Assembly (NCBI RefSeq): GCF_002019855.1
Contig: NZ_CM007717.1
Location: 310,001 to 374,000, forward strand
Length of the DNA: 64,000 nucleotides
Reading direction: 5' to 3'
Source of the DNA: Streptomyces antibioticus
GTDB taxonomy: Bacteria; Actinomycetota; Actinomycetes; Streptomycetales; Streptomycetaceae
The position numbers and the translations under genes are program-made. The notes beneath the pieces were generated by a model, which saw nothing but the letters and a program-made list of their open reading frames with translations, did no database searches and was not told the DNA's origin. Each line of letters begins with the position of its first letter. The first letter of the stretch is position 1. Positions 1 through 7,930 of the stretch are shown here, piece by piece.

Positions 1-1798
1 CGGCCGCGCCCGTCCCCCAGTGGCCCACCAGCTCGGCGTAGAGCGGGACTTGGGCCAGGAGCGCGGCATGGGTGCCGGTGCTCGGGTGGGTGCCGTCGAG
101 CAGGAGGACCCGGTCCGCGCGCGGGGCCAGGGACATGCGGTGCGCGAGGGTGACGACGGTGCCGGGCCGCCGTCGGAACGCCTCCTCGACACGTCGTTCG
201 GCCGCCGCGTCGAGATGCCGGGTGACCTCGTCGAGGACGACCAGCCGGGCGTCCGAGAGATAGGCGCGGGCGAGCGCGACGAGGGCGCGTTCGCCGGAGG
301 AGAGCGTGGCCGGGTCGACAGCGCCGTCGGTTCCCCCGATCCGCTCGGCCAGCCCGTCGAGCCCGAGTTCCATGAGGGCGTCGGTGAGGGCGTGGTCGGG
401 GGTGTCGGGGGCGAGGTAGCGGAGGTTCTCGCCCAGGGTGCCGGCGAACACGTAGGGGTCCTGCGGCACCAGGACCCGGGCCCGGACCAGGTCGTGCCGG
501 GCGATGCGGTCCAGGGGCGCTCCCCCGAGGGCGGCCCGTCCGCTGTCGGGCGGCAGCATGCCCGCGAGGACGGCGGCCAATGTCGACTTGCCGATGCCGG
601 AGGGGCCGACGACGACCAGGTGTTCGCCGTCGGCGAGGGTCAGGTCGAGTCCGTCGAGGACGGGTTCGGCCCCGGGGCCGTAGGCGAAGACGATCCCCGT
701 CAGCGCCGCCGAACCGTCCACCGGTCGCAGCGCGGGGTGGGGGTCGGGGGGCGGTTCCGGACGGCGGGCGGCCTCGGCGAGCCGTTCGGCGGCCACGGCG
801 AGCCGCAGCCAGGAGGCGCCGAGCCCCTGCACCAGCAGCCGGACGGCGGGTTCGAGGGTGGCCAGGACGTAGGCGAGCACGCCCACGATCGCGCCGGCGG
901 TCATGCCCCGCTCGCGCAGGTCCGGCGCGGCGAGGACGACGAGGAGGAGGGGGCTGTGCGCGCCGAGGGCCACGATGAGCCGCCGTAGCGCCGAGACGGA
1001 GGCCAGGGCGCGTGCGGTGCGCAGATGGGTGTGGACGGCGTCGAGGGCGTCGCGTCGGGCGTGCTCCTGGGCCCCGCAGGCGACGATGTCGCGCAGGGCG
1101 GTGACGGTCGCGACGGTACGGCCCGCCAGCGCCTCCTCGGCGTCGAAGGCCGCGCGCTGTCTGCGGACGGTGGCGGGCGCGAGGGCGGCGAAGAGGGCCA
1201 GGGCGACGAGCAGCGGGCCGGCGACCAGCGGGACGGCGGCGGGGGCCAGGACGGCCGTGCCCGCGACGACGGCGGCGACCGTCAGGACGAACTGCCACAG
1301 CAGCATGAGCTGGCCGGCGAGCGCGTCCCGGACGGCCTCCACCTGCCGGGTGAGCCGGGCGACGGCGACCGCGGCGGAGCCGTCCGATGGCGTGCGGAAG
1401 GCGTCCGGGGGTGCCGTCGCGCGGTGCAGGGTGCCGGTGACGACGTCGCGCAGCAGCCGGTCGCGCAGCGGTTCGACGATCTCGGCGAGCCAGGGGTAGG
1501 TCTGCCGGCCGGCCCAGGCGCCGCCGAGGGTGCTCAGGGCGAACACGCCGAGTCCGAGGGCGGCGGTGCGGGGCCGGTCCAGCAGGAAGCCCTGGTCGAC
1601 GGCGACGGCGAGGGCCTTGCCGGAGACCAGGGCGGGCGCCGCGGCGAGCAGGGTCCACCAGGTCAGCCGGAGCGCGGCGGCGCGGTTCGCGGTGAGACCG
1701 GCCCGGATCAGGCGCAGGGCGGTGCCGTGGGCCGCGGTGAGGGAGGGCTTCGCCGGGCGCGGGTCGGTGCGGGGTGGGCCGGTGGTGCGGTGCGCCAT
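1..1798 (-). CDS. ramB: ABC exporter half-transporter, second of the ram pair (RamB-like), 3' end cut by the window edge
   Basis: Partial gene, C-terminal end missing at the left edge. The visible part is a fused membrane domain plus ATPase domain, as in exporters of SapB-type lanthipeptides. The ATPase site is complete: Walker A GPSGIGKST, Walker B LVVLDEVT with the catalytic Glu, and a TLAHR H-loop. The signature is LSSGERALVALAR rather than LSGGQ. This suits a heterodimer in which this half carries the hydrolytic Walker motifs and its weak signature faces the degenerate site of the partner encoded just upstream (1858-3606). The chosen ATG has AGAGGA nine bases upstream; an ATG six codons earlier (1816) is possible. 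It is last in the visible minus-strand operon ramC-ramS-ramA-ramB, 59 bases after ramA. A ramR-type regulator would be expected left of the window. Confidence 0.85.
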   Translation of the reverse strand, partial: MAHRTTGPPRTDPRPAKPSLTAAHGTALRLIRAGLTANRAAALRLTWWTLLAAAPALVSGKALAVAVDQGFLLDRPRTAALGLGVFALSTLGGAWAGRQTYPWLAEIVEPLRDRLLRDVVTGTLHRATAPPDAFRTPSDGSAAVAVARLTRQVEAVRDALAGQLMLLWQFVLTVAAVVAGTAVLAPAAVPLVAGPLLVALALFAALAPATVRRQRAAFDAEEALAGRTVATVTALRDIVACGAQEHARRDALDAVHTHLRTARALASVSALRRLIVALGAHSPLLLVVLAAPDLRERGMTAGAIVGVLAYVLATLEPAVRLLVQGLGASWLRLAVAAERLAEAARRPEPPPDPHPALRPVDGSAALTGIVFAYGPGAEPVLDGLDLTLADGEHLVVVGPSGIGKSTLAAVLAGMLPPDSGRAALGGAPLDRIARHDLVRARVLVPQDPYVFAGTLGENLRYLAPDTPDHALTDALMELGLDGLAERIGGTDGAVDPATLSSGERALVALARAYLSDARLVVLDEVTRHLDAAAERRVEEAFRRRPGTVVTLAHRMSLAPRADRVLLLDGTHPSTGTHAALLAQVPLYAELVGHWGTGAA

Positions 1799-1857
1799 GG
1801 GCGGGCGTCCTCTCATGTCGTCAACGGCCTTGTGTGTCACCGGACTTGTGACGCGGG

Positions 1858-3606
1858 TCAGTCGTCCGTGCCGCGGAACAGAGCGCGGTAGGCGGGCACC
1901 TCCCACAGTTCGTGGTGCGGGGCGACGGCTTCGACGTGTCCCTCGTGCAGCCAGGCCACGAGGTCCGCGCGGGCGGCCGTGGCGGTGCGGCGGGTCACCA
2001 CCAGGCGGGTGCGGTCGCCGTAGGAGTCGTCCAGGGCGCGCAGGACCGCGGCCTCGGTGGCGGAGTCCAGGCTGGAGGTGGCGTCGTCGAGGACGAGGAG
2101 GCGGCTGTCGCGGGCCAGGGCGCGGGCGAGGCCGAGGCGTTGGCGCTGTCCGCCGGAGAGCGGCGCCTCGGCGAGCGGGGTGCGGTAGCCGTCCGGGAGG
2201 CGGCGGATGAACCCGTCGGCCTGTGCGGCGCGGGCGGCCGCACGGACCCGCGTCTCGGGGAGCGGGTCGGCGGCGGCGCGCAGGGCGTCGAGGACCGTGG
2301 GGCCGGTCAGCTCCGGGTCGCAGAAGGCGTAGGAGACGGCGGCGCGCAGGGCGGCGGGGCTGATCTCGTCCAGGGGGGTGCCGTCGAGCAGCACGGTGCC
2401 GCGGTCGGGGGCCATCAGGCCGCCCGCCACCGCCGCGAGCAGGGAGGTGCCGGAACCGGAGCGGCCGACGAGGGCGACGCAGCGCCGTGCGGGCAGCACG
2501 AGGTCCAGCCCGTCGAGGACGGTGCCGCCGGGGGTGTGGACGGTGATGCCGCGCAGCTCGACCCGCCCGGGTCCCGGGGGCAGGGCGCGCAGGCCGGGCG
2601 GCTGCGGGGGCACGGCGAGCACCTCCCGTACCCGCTGGTGCCCGGCGCGGGCGCGGGCGAGGTCCAGCAGGCTCTGCGCGGCGCCGAAGCCGCCGAGGCC
2701 GAGCGTGGCGTAACCGAGCGCGGCGACGAGCCCGCCGGCGCCGAGCGTGCCGGTGGAGAGTTCGTGTCCGGCGACGGCGATCACGGTGATCTGCGTGGCG
2801 GGGGCGAGGAGTCCCGTGGACCAGGCGACGCGGCGCTGGCTGTCCCACAGGGCGCGTCCGTGGCGGCCGAGTTCGGGCACCGGCCGCAGGACCCGCTCGA
2901 TCTCGCGGTCGACGGTGCCGGCGGCGGCGATGGTGCGGTGTCCGGCCAGCGCGTCCAGGAGGCGGGCGGCGACGGCTGCCTGTGCGCGCTGGTAGCCCTC
3001 GCCCCGGGTCACGGTGCGCCGCAGATGCCGTCGGAGCAGCAGCCAGCCGGCCGGTGCGGTGACGAGGAAGGCGGCGGCGAGTTCCGGGGCGAGCAGTGCC
3101 AGGGCGAGCACGGAGCCCGCGGCCATGGCGAGTTGGGCGACGGCGTACACGGCGGCCTGCGTGCTGAGTCCGGCCTCGCCCGCGCTCGCCGTGAGGCGGG
3201 CCGCGAGGTCGCCGGTCGCCGTCCGCCGGGCGGGGTGGGGGCCGACGGCCATGATGTGCCGTACCAGGGCGGCGCGCAGGCGCGCGGTGGCCTCGGCGGT
3301 GGCGCGCGGGCCGGCGTACTGGGCGAGGGTCTCGGCGGCGGTGAGCGCGCCGAGGACGGTGGCGAGCGGCAGGAGGCCCTGTCCGGTGGTGCCGGACAGG
3401 TCGCGGTCGACGGCGGTGGCGAGGACGGCGGGCAGGAGCAGCGCGGCGGCGGAACTCGCGGCCACGCCCAGGGCGAGGAGGCCGGGCCACAGCCATGGCC
3501 TGCTCCCCTGCCGAGTGGGGGCGCGGGCCGTGTCGCAGCTCCTGGGATCGGTCGTAGGATCGGGGTCCCCGCTCCGCCGGGGCTGCTGTCGGTGGTCCTG
3601 TCCCAT
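1858..3606 (-). CDS. ramA: ABC exporter half-transporter with degenerate ATPase site (RamA-like)
   Basis: 582-residue ABC exporter half: a hydrophobic domain of about six membrane spans (residues about 20-300), then an ATPase domain. Presumed role is export of the modified ramS peptide with the partner encoded downstream. The start is ATG at 3606 with AGGAG six bases before it; an upstream in-frame ATG (3699) lies within a His/Pro/Arg-rich stretch and is less likely. Odd feature: the ATPase site is degenerate. Walker A reads GRSGSGTS, so the usual Lys is Thr (residue 387, ACC codon). Walker B is LLVLDDATSS (catalytic Glu to Asp), and the H-loop His is replaced in VVTRRTAT. The signature LSGGQRQRLGLARAL is intact and would complete the partner's site. 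Loss of the Walker Lys goes beyond ordinary asymmetric exporters. Confidence 0.87.
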   Translation of the reverse strand: MGQDHRQQPRRSGDPDPTTDPRSCDTARAPTRQGSRPWLWPGLLALGVAASSAAALLLPAVLATAVDRDLSGTTGQGLLPLATVLGALTAAETLAQYAGPRATAEATARLRAALVRHIMAVGPHPARRTATGDLAARLTASAGEAGLSTQAAVYAVAQLAMAAGSVLALALLAPELAAAFLVTAPAGWLLLRRHLRRTVTRGEGYQRAQAAVAARLLDALAGHRTIAAAGTVDREIERVLRPVPELGRHGRALWDSQRRVAWSTGLLAPATQITVIAVAGHELSTGTLGAGGLVAALGYATLGLGGFGAAQSLLDLARARAGHQRVREVLAVPPQPPGLRALPPGPGRVELRGITVHTPGGTVLDGLDLVLPARRCVALVGRSGSGTSLLAAVAGGLMAPDRGTVLLDGTPLDEISPAALRAAVSYAFCDPELTGPTVLDALRAAADPLPETRVRAAARAAQADGFIRRLPDGYRTPLAEAPLSGGQRQRLGLARALARDSRLLVLDDATSSLDSATEAAVLRALDDSYGDRTRLVVTRRTATAARADLVAWLHEGHVEAVAPHHELWEVPAYRALFRGTDD

Positions 3607-3705
3607 GCGAGGCTCCTGCGCGCGATGAACCGGGCGATGTACGGGGCGATGTGCCGGGCGATCCGCCGGGGGGTGCACGGCTGGTCGGCGGGGCGGCACG
3701 CGAAC

Positions 3706-3738
3706 GCCGGCCCGGGCTGTCCCTCAGCCCGGGCCGGC
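3706..3738 (-). terminator. Strong hairpin between ramS and ramA (terminator or attenuator)
   Basis: A perfect 14-base-pair inverted repeat, GCCGGCCCGGGCTG paired with CAGCCCGGGCCGGC, closes on a five-base loop. It sits 55 bases after the ramS stop and 100 bases before the ramA start, within one transcription unit. It probably makes most transcripts end after ramS, or protects the ramC-ramS message, giving more precursor peptide than transporter. Confidence 0.75.
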
Positions 3739-3792
3739 TCTGTTCACCGGGTCACGCCGGCGCGGGGCGGGCGGACGACCCGCGGGGTGCGA

Positions 3793-3918
3793 CTACAGGC
3801 ACAGCAGCGTGCTGACGGTGCTGTTGGTGCAGTTGACCACGGAGAGGGAGCTGAGCACCGAGAGGTACTCGGTGGTCTCGTCCGGGGTCTCCAGGGCCTG
3901 CAGGCTGAGGATGGACAT
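3793..3918 (-). CDS. ramS: SapB-type class III lanthipeptide precursor (RamS/AmfS family), 41 residues
   Basis: Short precursor peptide. The leader begins MSILSLQALETP, matching the L-x-L-Q-x-(M/L)-E-x-P recognition motif of RamS/AmfS leaders. The core carries two perfect Ser-x2-Ser-x3-Cys ring motifs: SSLSVVNC (Ser23, Ser26, Cys30) and STVSTLLC (Ser33, Ser36, Cys40), followed by one Leu. In this family the Ser residues are dehydrated and joined to Cys to give lanthionine or labionin rings; the product is an amphipathic surfactant that lets aerial hyphae leave the surface. AGGAG lies eight bases before the ATG. It is placed between the synthetase ramC and the exporter genes, as in the S. coelicolor ram and S. 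griseus amf clusters. The core residues differ from the RamS core I remember, but the ring spacing is the same. Confidence 0.93.
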   Translation of the reverse strand: MSILSLQALETPDETTEYLSVLSSLSVVNCTNSTVSTLLCL

Positions 3919-3947
3919 GGTGATCTCCTGTTCACTGTGTTGGTGCC

Positions 3948-3965
3948 TTCCGGCGATTGCCGGAA
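3948..3965 (-). other. Small hairpin before the ramS ribosome site
   Basis: Perfect seven-base stem TTCCGGC/GCCGGAA with a GATT loop, in the 147-base gap between ramC and ramS, about 30 bases ahead of the ramS start. It may stabilise the ramS message 5' end after processing; no U-tract is present, so it is a poor terminator. Confidence 0.35.
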
Positions 3966-4065
3966 ACTCTGGGCCGCGACGGCGGACGCCGCGGGAGGGG
4001 TGCCCTGTGATCAGCGCTCGGGCGCACCGGCGCACAGGCGCCGAGTCGATCGGGTGCTACGGCGG

Positions 4066-6642
4066 TCAGGGCGTCCGCAGGACCGTGGCGGGCGGGCGCG
4101 GCGCGGGATCCGCGACGCCTCGGCCGGTCCAGAAGGGCAGCGCCGGGGTGTCGGCGAGGGCCGATCCCAGGGCGAGCAGGATGCCGGCGGATCCGGTGGC
4201 GAGGTCCATCGACAGGCGCAGGAGCTGTTCGCCGGGGAAGGCCGCGTGCCCCTGATGGGGGACGAGGTGCCAGACGAGGCGCCGGATGTGCCGTCGGATC
4301 ACCGGTTCGTGGGCCGACGTGCCGTCCTGGAGCAGATGGAGCAGCAGGATCAGTCCCGCGCGTCCGTTGAACAGGCCGGGCTGCACGATGAATTCGGGTA
4401 CGGCGGCCCCGCGCATCCGGTCCAGGCTGCGTTGTCGTTCCGGGTCGGGGCGGTGGCGCAGGGCCGTGTGGAGCACGGCGGCGATACCGGCGCTGCCCGT
4501 CTCCAGGTAGGGCAGCACCCGGCTGCCTTCGTCGACCTGGAGGGTGCCGTCGTCGCCCAGGACACAGCGGGCGAGGTCGAGGGCGAGTGCCCGGTCGGCC
4601 AGGTCGAGCAGGCCGGCGTCGCCGGTGCTGTCGTACAGGCCGAGGAAGAACAGGGCGGCTCCTGAGGGGCCGTGCAGGAGTCCCGCGCGGCGGCCGGGCG
4701 CCGGGAGGCCGGCGTCGGGTTCCAGACGGGCGGCGAGGCGTTCGGCGATGTCGGCGGCGACGGCGTGCAGGGAGCTGTCGGCGGTGGTGCCGGCGAAGTG
4801 CAGCAGCGTCAGTCCGATGCCGGGGAGTCCGGCGGCGAGGTCGTCGCCCTGGCCGTCGAGGGGTTCCTTGAGGAGCCGGTCGAGGAGGTTGTGCGCCTGC
4901 CGGGCGTGGCCGAGCCGGTCGAGGGCGTAGGCGACGCCGTGCGCGCCGGTGTAGAGGCCGGGCCGGCCGGGTTCGCGGGCGACGGCTTCGAGGAGCCATT
5001 CGACGTGGTCTGGGTCGACGGGGGCGCCCACGGTGTGCAGGGCCCACAGGACGCCCGCCGCGCCGTAGGCGAGGCCGAGTCCGTCGTGGGTGAACTGGCT
5101 GGGGTCACCGGGGAAGAGGCGGTCGGTGCGTTCCGGGGTGGCGCTGGCGGTGATCGCCGCGGCCATGGAGTCGCGCAGCGCGGGCCAGTCGGCGCGGTCG
5201 CCGCTGAACAGCGCGGCGGAGGCGTCGAAGTCGTCCCTGGGGCCGGGTATGTGAGAGGACGTCAGGGATATGGGGCGCGGCGGCAGTGCGAAGCGTCTGG
5301 CCGCGGCCCGGCTCAACTGGTCGTGTTTTCCCGGGTCCAGCGAGGTGAGCTGGATGAGCGGCATGAAGATCCAGAGCCGCAGGGCGTCGAGGGCGTGCTC
5401 GTCGATGGCGTAGCCCTCCACGTCGGCGGGGGCCGCGAAGCCGGCGGCGCCGAGTCCGGGTCTGACGAAGTCGTCGGCCGGGGAGGCGAGTTCGAAGTCC
5501 ACGAAACACACCCGGCCGTCCGGGCGGACGATCAGGTTGCGCGGGTGCAGATCGCCGAAGACGACACCGCGGGCGTGGATGGCGCGCAGCCCCTCCTCGA
5601 TCTTCCCGAGGACGTCGAGGGCCTCCTCGCGGTAGCGCTCGACGGCCTCGGGGGCCGGGTCGGGGTGGATCAGGGGGTAGCGCTGTCCGAACCACCGGTT
5701 CAGGGGCTCGCCGGGCACGAACTCCTGGACCAGGAAGTGGTGTTCCCAGGCGGTGAGGTATCCGAGGGCGGCCGGTACGGAGGGCACGCCGTCCAGACGG
5801 CGCAGGATGTCGTGCTCCCTGCGGAGCCGGGTGACGGCGTCGTCGCCGCGCTGGTCGAGTCCGGCGTCCGGGCGGGCCTCCTTGAGGACCACCTGGTCGC
5901 CGCCGGCGGCGGGTCTGGCGACGTAGATGCCGCCGCCGTTGGAGAAGTGCAGGGCCCGTTCCACGGTGTAGGGGAACGCGGCGGTGCTCGATGTCGCCCG
6001 GTCGGCGAGGGCCTGGGCCAGGACGGCCGGGACGGGGGCCCAGTCGGGCACCTCGAACACGGCGCGCCGGACGTCCGGGCGGAGCCGGCCCGACGGTTCA
6101 CGCAGGGCCAGGACGAGTTCACCGGTCTCCGAGCGGCAGAACTGCTCGGTGAACCCGCCGTAGCGCAAGTACAGCGGCCCCTGGCGCCAGCGCAGATCGC
6201 TGAGGATGTACGGTCCGCGCAGTCCGGTGAGCGCCGCGTCGAGGTCGGTCAGACATCGCTCCAGCTCGGGTTCGTCGACCGGGTAGAGGGTCATGAACTT
6301 GCCGCTGGAGCCGCGCGAGGCGTACTTGGCGTTCTGCGTGCGCACCAGGGCCGGGCTGCGCAGGAACTTGTGGGCCACGCGCCGGCGGAGGCAGTACTCG
6401 CCGACGACGGCCAGGACGTGCTCCGCGTTGTCCGGGCAGGCGGACACGTGGATCTTCCAGCCCTGGTCGGGCAGGTCGACGCCGACGGGCGTACGGCCCA
6501 CCCACACCTCCCTGGCGGAGCCGAGCCAGCCCTCGGGTAAGGGCTCACCCACCGCGGCGAATTCCTCGATGGTCGCCCAGCGGACCGGCGAGTCGTAGAA
6601 CACCTTGTCGGCGTACGAATACGCCTCGTAGCGCATGTCCAC
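4066..6642 (-). CDS. ramC: Class III lanthipeptide synthetase (LanKC, RamC/AmfT family)
   Basis: 858-residue three-domain enzyme that phosphorylates, eliminates and cyclises the ramS peptide. An N-terminal lyase-like domain (about 1-200) begins MDMRYEAYSYADKVFYDSP, a signature start of RamC proteins. A Ser/Thr-kinase-like domain follows: ATP Lys in VVLKEA (about Lys254), catalytic GDLHPRN (Asp364, Asn369), metal-binding DFE (Asp382). A LanC-like cyclase domain follows from about 510, with GLYTGAHGVAYALDRLG, GLLHGPSGAALFFLG and GLFNGRAGLILLL repeats; it has no Cys-His-Gly zinc motif, as usual for class III. Start: GTG at 6642 with AGGGGGA before it; ATG at 6636 and GTG at 6696 (perfect AGGAGG upstream) are alternatives. 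Codon 35 is TTA, the rare bldA codon, implying developmental control. Confidence 0.92.
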   Translation of the reverse strand: MDMRYEAYSYADKVFYDSPVRWATIEEFAAVGEPLPEGWLGSAREVWVGRTPVGVDLPDQGWKIHVSACPDNAEHVLAVVGEYCLRRRVAHKFLRSPALVRTQNAKYASRGSSGKFMTLYPVDEPELERCLTDLDAALTGLRGPYILSDLRWRQGPLYLRYGGFTEQFCRSETGELVLALREPSGRLRPDVRRAVFEVPDWAPVPAVLAQALADRATSSTAAFPYTVERALHFSNGGGIYVARPAAGGDQVVLKEARPDAGLDQRGDDAVTRLRREHDILRRLDGVPSVPAALGYLTAWEHHFLVQEFVPGEPLNRWFGQRYPLIHPDPAPEAVERYREEALDVLGKIEEGLRAIHARGVVFGDLHPRNLIVRPDGRVCFVDFELASPADDFVRPGLGAAGFAAPADVEGYAIDEHALDALRLWIFMPLIQLTSLDPGKHDQLSRAAARRFALPPRPISLTSSHIPGPRDDFDASAALFSGDRADWPALRDSMAAAITASATPERTDRLFPGDPSQFTHDGLGLAYGAAGVLWALHTVGAPVDPDHVEWLLEAVAREPGRPGLYTGAHGVAYALDRLGHARQAHNLLDRLLKEPLDGQGDDLAAGLPGIGLTLLHFAGTTADSSLHAVAADIAERLAARLEPDAGLPAPGRRAGLLHGPSGAALFFLGLYDSTGDAGLLDLADRALALDLARCVLGDDGTLQVDEGSRVLPYLETGSAGIAAVLHTALRHRPDPERQRSLDRMRGAAVPEFIVQPGLFNGRAGLILLLHLLQDGTSAHEPVIRRHIRRLVWHLVPHQGHAAFPGEQLLRLSMDLATGSAGILLALGSALADTPALPFWTGRGVADPAPRPPATVLRTP
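6538..6540 (-). promoter_or_regulatory. Rare TTA leucine codon in ramC (bldA checkpoint)
   Basis: On the minus strand codon 35 of ramC reads TTA within GAG CCC TTA CCC GAG. In Streptomyces, TTA is decoded only by the bldA tRNA, which becomes abundant late in growth, so such codons tie genes to development. It is one of two TTA codons I found in recognised genes of the window. Confidence 0.8.
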
Positions 6643-6950
6643 AACGCTCCCCCTCACTACGACAAGCCTTCCCGGACGGATGCAGTACGCACGGTGCACC
6701 TCGGCAACCTCCTTTCGGAGTGCTAGGCTGACCGCTTTTTGCCCTGCGATGTGAAGGTAAGGGACGGCCGGCTCCGGTCGACAGAGCGCATTCAACGCGC
6801 ACATCGGGGCGCGCGAAGCCCGGCCGCCTGGACATTTCCGCCCTCACGTACACCGCGCATATGCGTTCGGTATGCGTTCGGTATCCCGCACGCCCGCCAC
6901 CTGCGGTTTTTCGCGTAGCGCCCGAGCCGTACCTCGCCCGCCGGCACGCG
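6643..6950. promoter_or_regulatory. ramC upstream region with an 11-bp tandem repeat
   Basis: This 308-base gap holds the promoter of the ram operon. At 6860-6881 the 11-mer TATGCGTTCGG occurs twice in perfect tandem and is followed by another TAT. Such closely spaced direct repeats suit a response regulator such as RamR, but the known RamR site was not matched. At about 6705-6712 (minus strand) a perfect AGGAGG lies eight bases before an in-frame GTG (6696), either an alternative ramC start or a leader. No other gene was seen. Confidence 0.4.
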
Positions 6951-7352
6951 TCAGGCGTCGTCGGCCAGTGAGATCCGGGCCGTGATGCGCTTGCCGACCG
7001 GTTCCTGTTCGATGAACAGGCCCTCGGTGACCGCCTCGACGATCTCCAGGCCGTGCTGGCCGATACGGCCCGGATCGGCGGTCCGGGCCGCGGGGACCGT
7101 GGGGTCGCTGTCCCAGACGACGATGTCCACACCGTCGGCCGTGATCCGCAGCTCCATCAGGACGGGGCCCGGGGCGTACTTGCGGGCGTTGGTGACCAGT
7201 TCGCTCACCACGAGCTGGGTGAGGTCCATCGCGCGCGCGGGCACGGTCAGGCGCAGGTCGCCGCGGGCCCGGTCCAGGAAGGCGCGGGCGTGGTGGCGGG
7301 CGTCGGCGATACAGCCGTCGTCCCCGCTCAGGGCATAGCCGGCGCGCATCAT
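6951..7352 (-). CDS. Anti-sigma-type histidine-kinase-like ATPase (RsbW/SpoIIAB family)
   Basis: Small cytoplasmic protein of the HATPase_c_2 type. The N-box is visible as LTQLVVSELVTNARKYAPG, followed by the WDSDPTVP region and a G-box GRIGQHGLEIV. Streptomyces have many such proteins; some bind a sigma factor or a STAS antagonist, others sense the redox or cell state. The divergent STAS gene (7568) is a natural partner, which supports a partner-switching pair. The start is uncertain: ATG 7352 has a weak GGACGAG upstream and gives 133 residues, near the family length; ATG 7451 would add 33 residues of Gly/Asp-rich sequence with no ribosome site. The regulated sigma factor is not adjacent. 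Confidence 0.78.
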   Translation of the reverse strand: MMRAGYALSGDDGCIADARHHARAFLDRARGDLRLTVPARAMDLTQLVVSELVTNARKYAPGPVLMELRITADGVDIVVWDSDPTVPAARTADPGRIGQHGLEIVEAVTEGLFIEQEPVGKRITARISLADDA

Positions 7353-7567
7353 GGGCTCGTCCGGCCCGTCACAGTCGTCACCGTCGACGTCGACTCCCAA
7401 GTTCCTCGCCCCCGCTCCCCCTTCGCGCGCGCCTACCCCCGACGGCGTCATGCATGCCACACGGGGTGTCGTTCGGCACAGCCGTTTCCGTGCATTGTGC
7501 CGCGCCAGTGGGGCAGAATCGCCCTCGCACGCCCGACCGGGCAAGCCCGAGCACAGTCGAGGAGACG

Positions 7568-7930
7568 GTGACCGACAACATGAGAGAGGACCGGTCCGAC
7601 CAGTTCTCGGCCGAGCCCGCGGTGGTCGACGGGGTGTGCGTGGTGACCGTGCGGGGCGAGATCGACCACGCCGTCAAGGACCTCCTGACCAAGGCGCTGC
7701 GCTGCGAGGACGCGGTGCCGCCGCGGATCGTGGTGGACCTCGGCGGGGTGACCTTCATGGACTCCAGCGGGATCAACGTCCTCATCGCCGCCCATCAGCG
7801 GGTGACCGGGGCCCAGGGGTGGCTGCGCATCGCCGGCGCCCAGGAGTCCGTACGGCGTCTGCTGGGCCTGGTGGGTGTGGACGCGCTCATCCCCTGCCAC
7901 CCCACCGTCGACCGGGCCGTACATGCCTGA
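7568..7930 (+). CDS. STAS-domain anti-anti-sigma factor (RsbV/SpoIIAA family)
   Basis: 120-residue single STAS domain. The hallmark FMDSSGINVLIAAHQ contains the Asp-Ser-Ser-Gly loop whose Ser is phosphorylated by the cognate anti-sigma kinase in partner switching. When unphosphorylated it would bind the kinase-like anti-sigma protein and free a sigma factor; the divergent ATPase gene at 6951 is the likely partner. The start is taken as GTG 7568, preceded closely by GAGGAG; ATG 7580 is an alternative four codons in. The stop overlaps the start of the next gene by eight bases, so the two may be co-translated, although their roles look unrelated. Confidence 0.85.
   Translation: MTDNMREDRSDQFSAEPAVVDGVCVVTVRGEIDHAVKDLLTKALRCEDAVPPRIVVDLGGVTFMDSSGINVLIAAHQRVTGAQGWLRIAGAQESVRRLLGLVGVDALIPCHPTVDRAVHA

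Noticed and set aside
1912-4665. A 900-codon open frame on the plus strand opposite ramA, ramS and ramC.
   Set aside because: Gly/Glu/Arg-rich low-complexity product lying antisense to well-recognised genes. Such long frames are normal in very GC-rich DNA.
6642-6696. A separate leader peptide upstream of ramC using the AGGAGG site near 6708.
   Set aside because: The GTG behind that site is in frame with ramC without a stop, so it is an alternative start, not a separate peptide.
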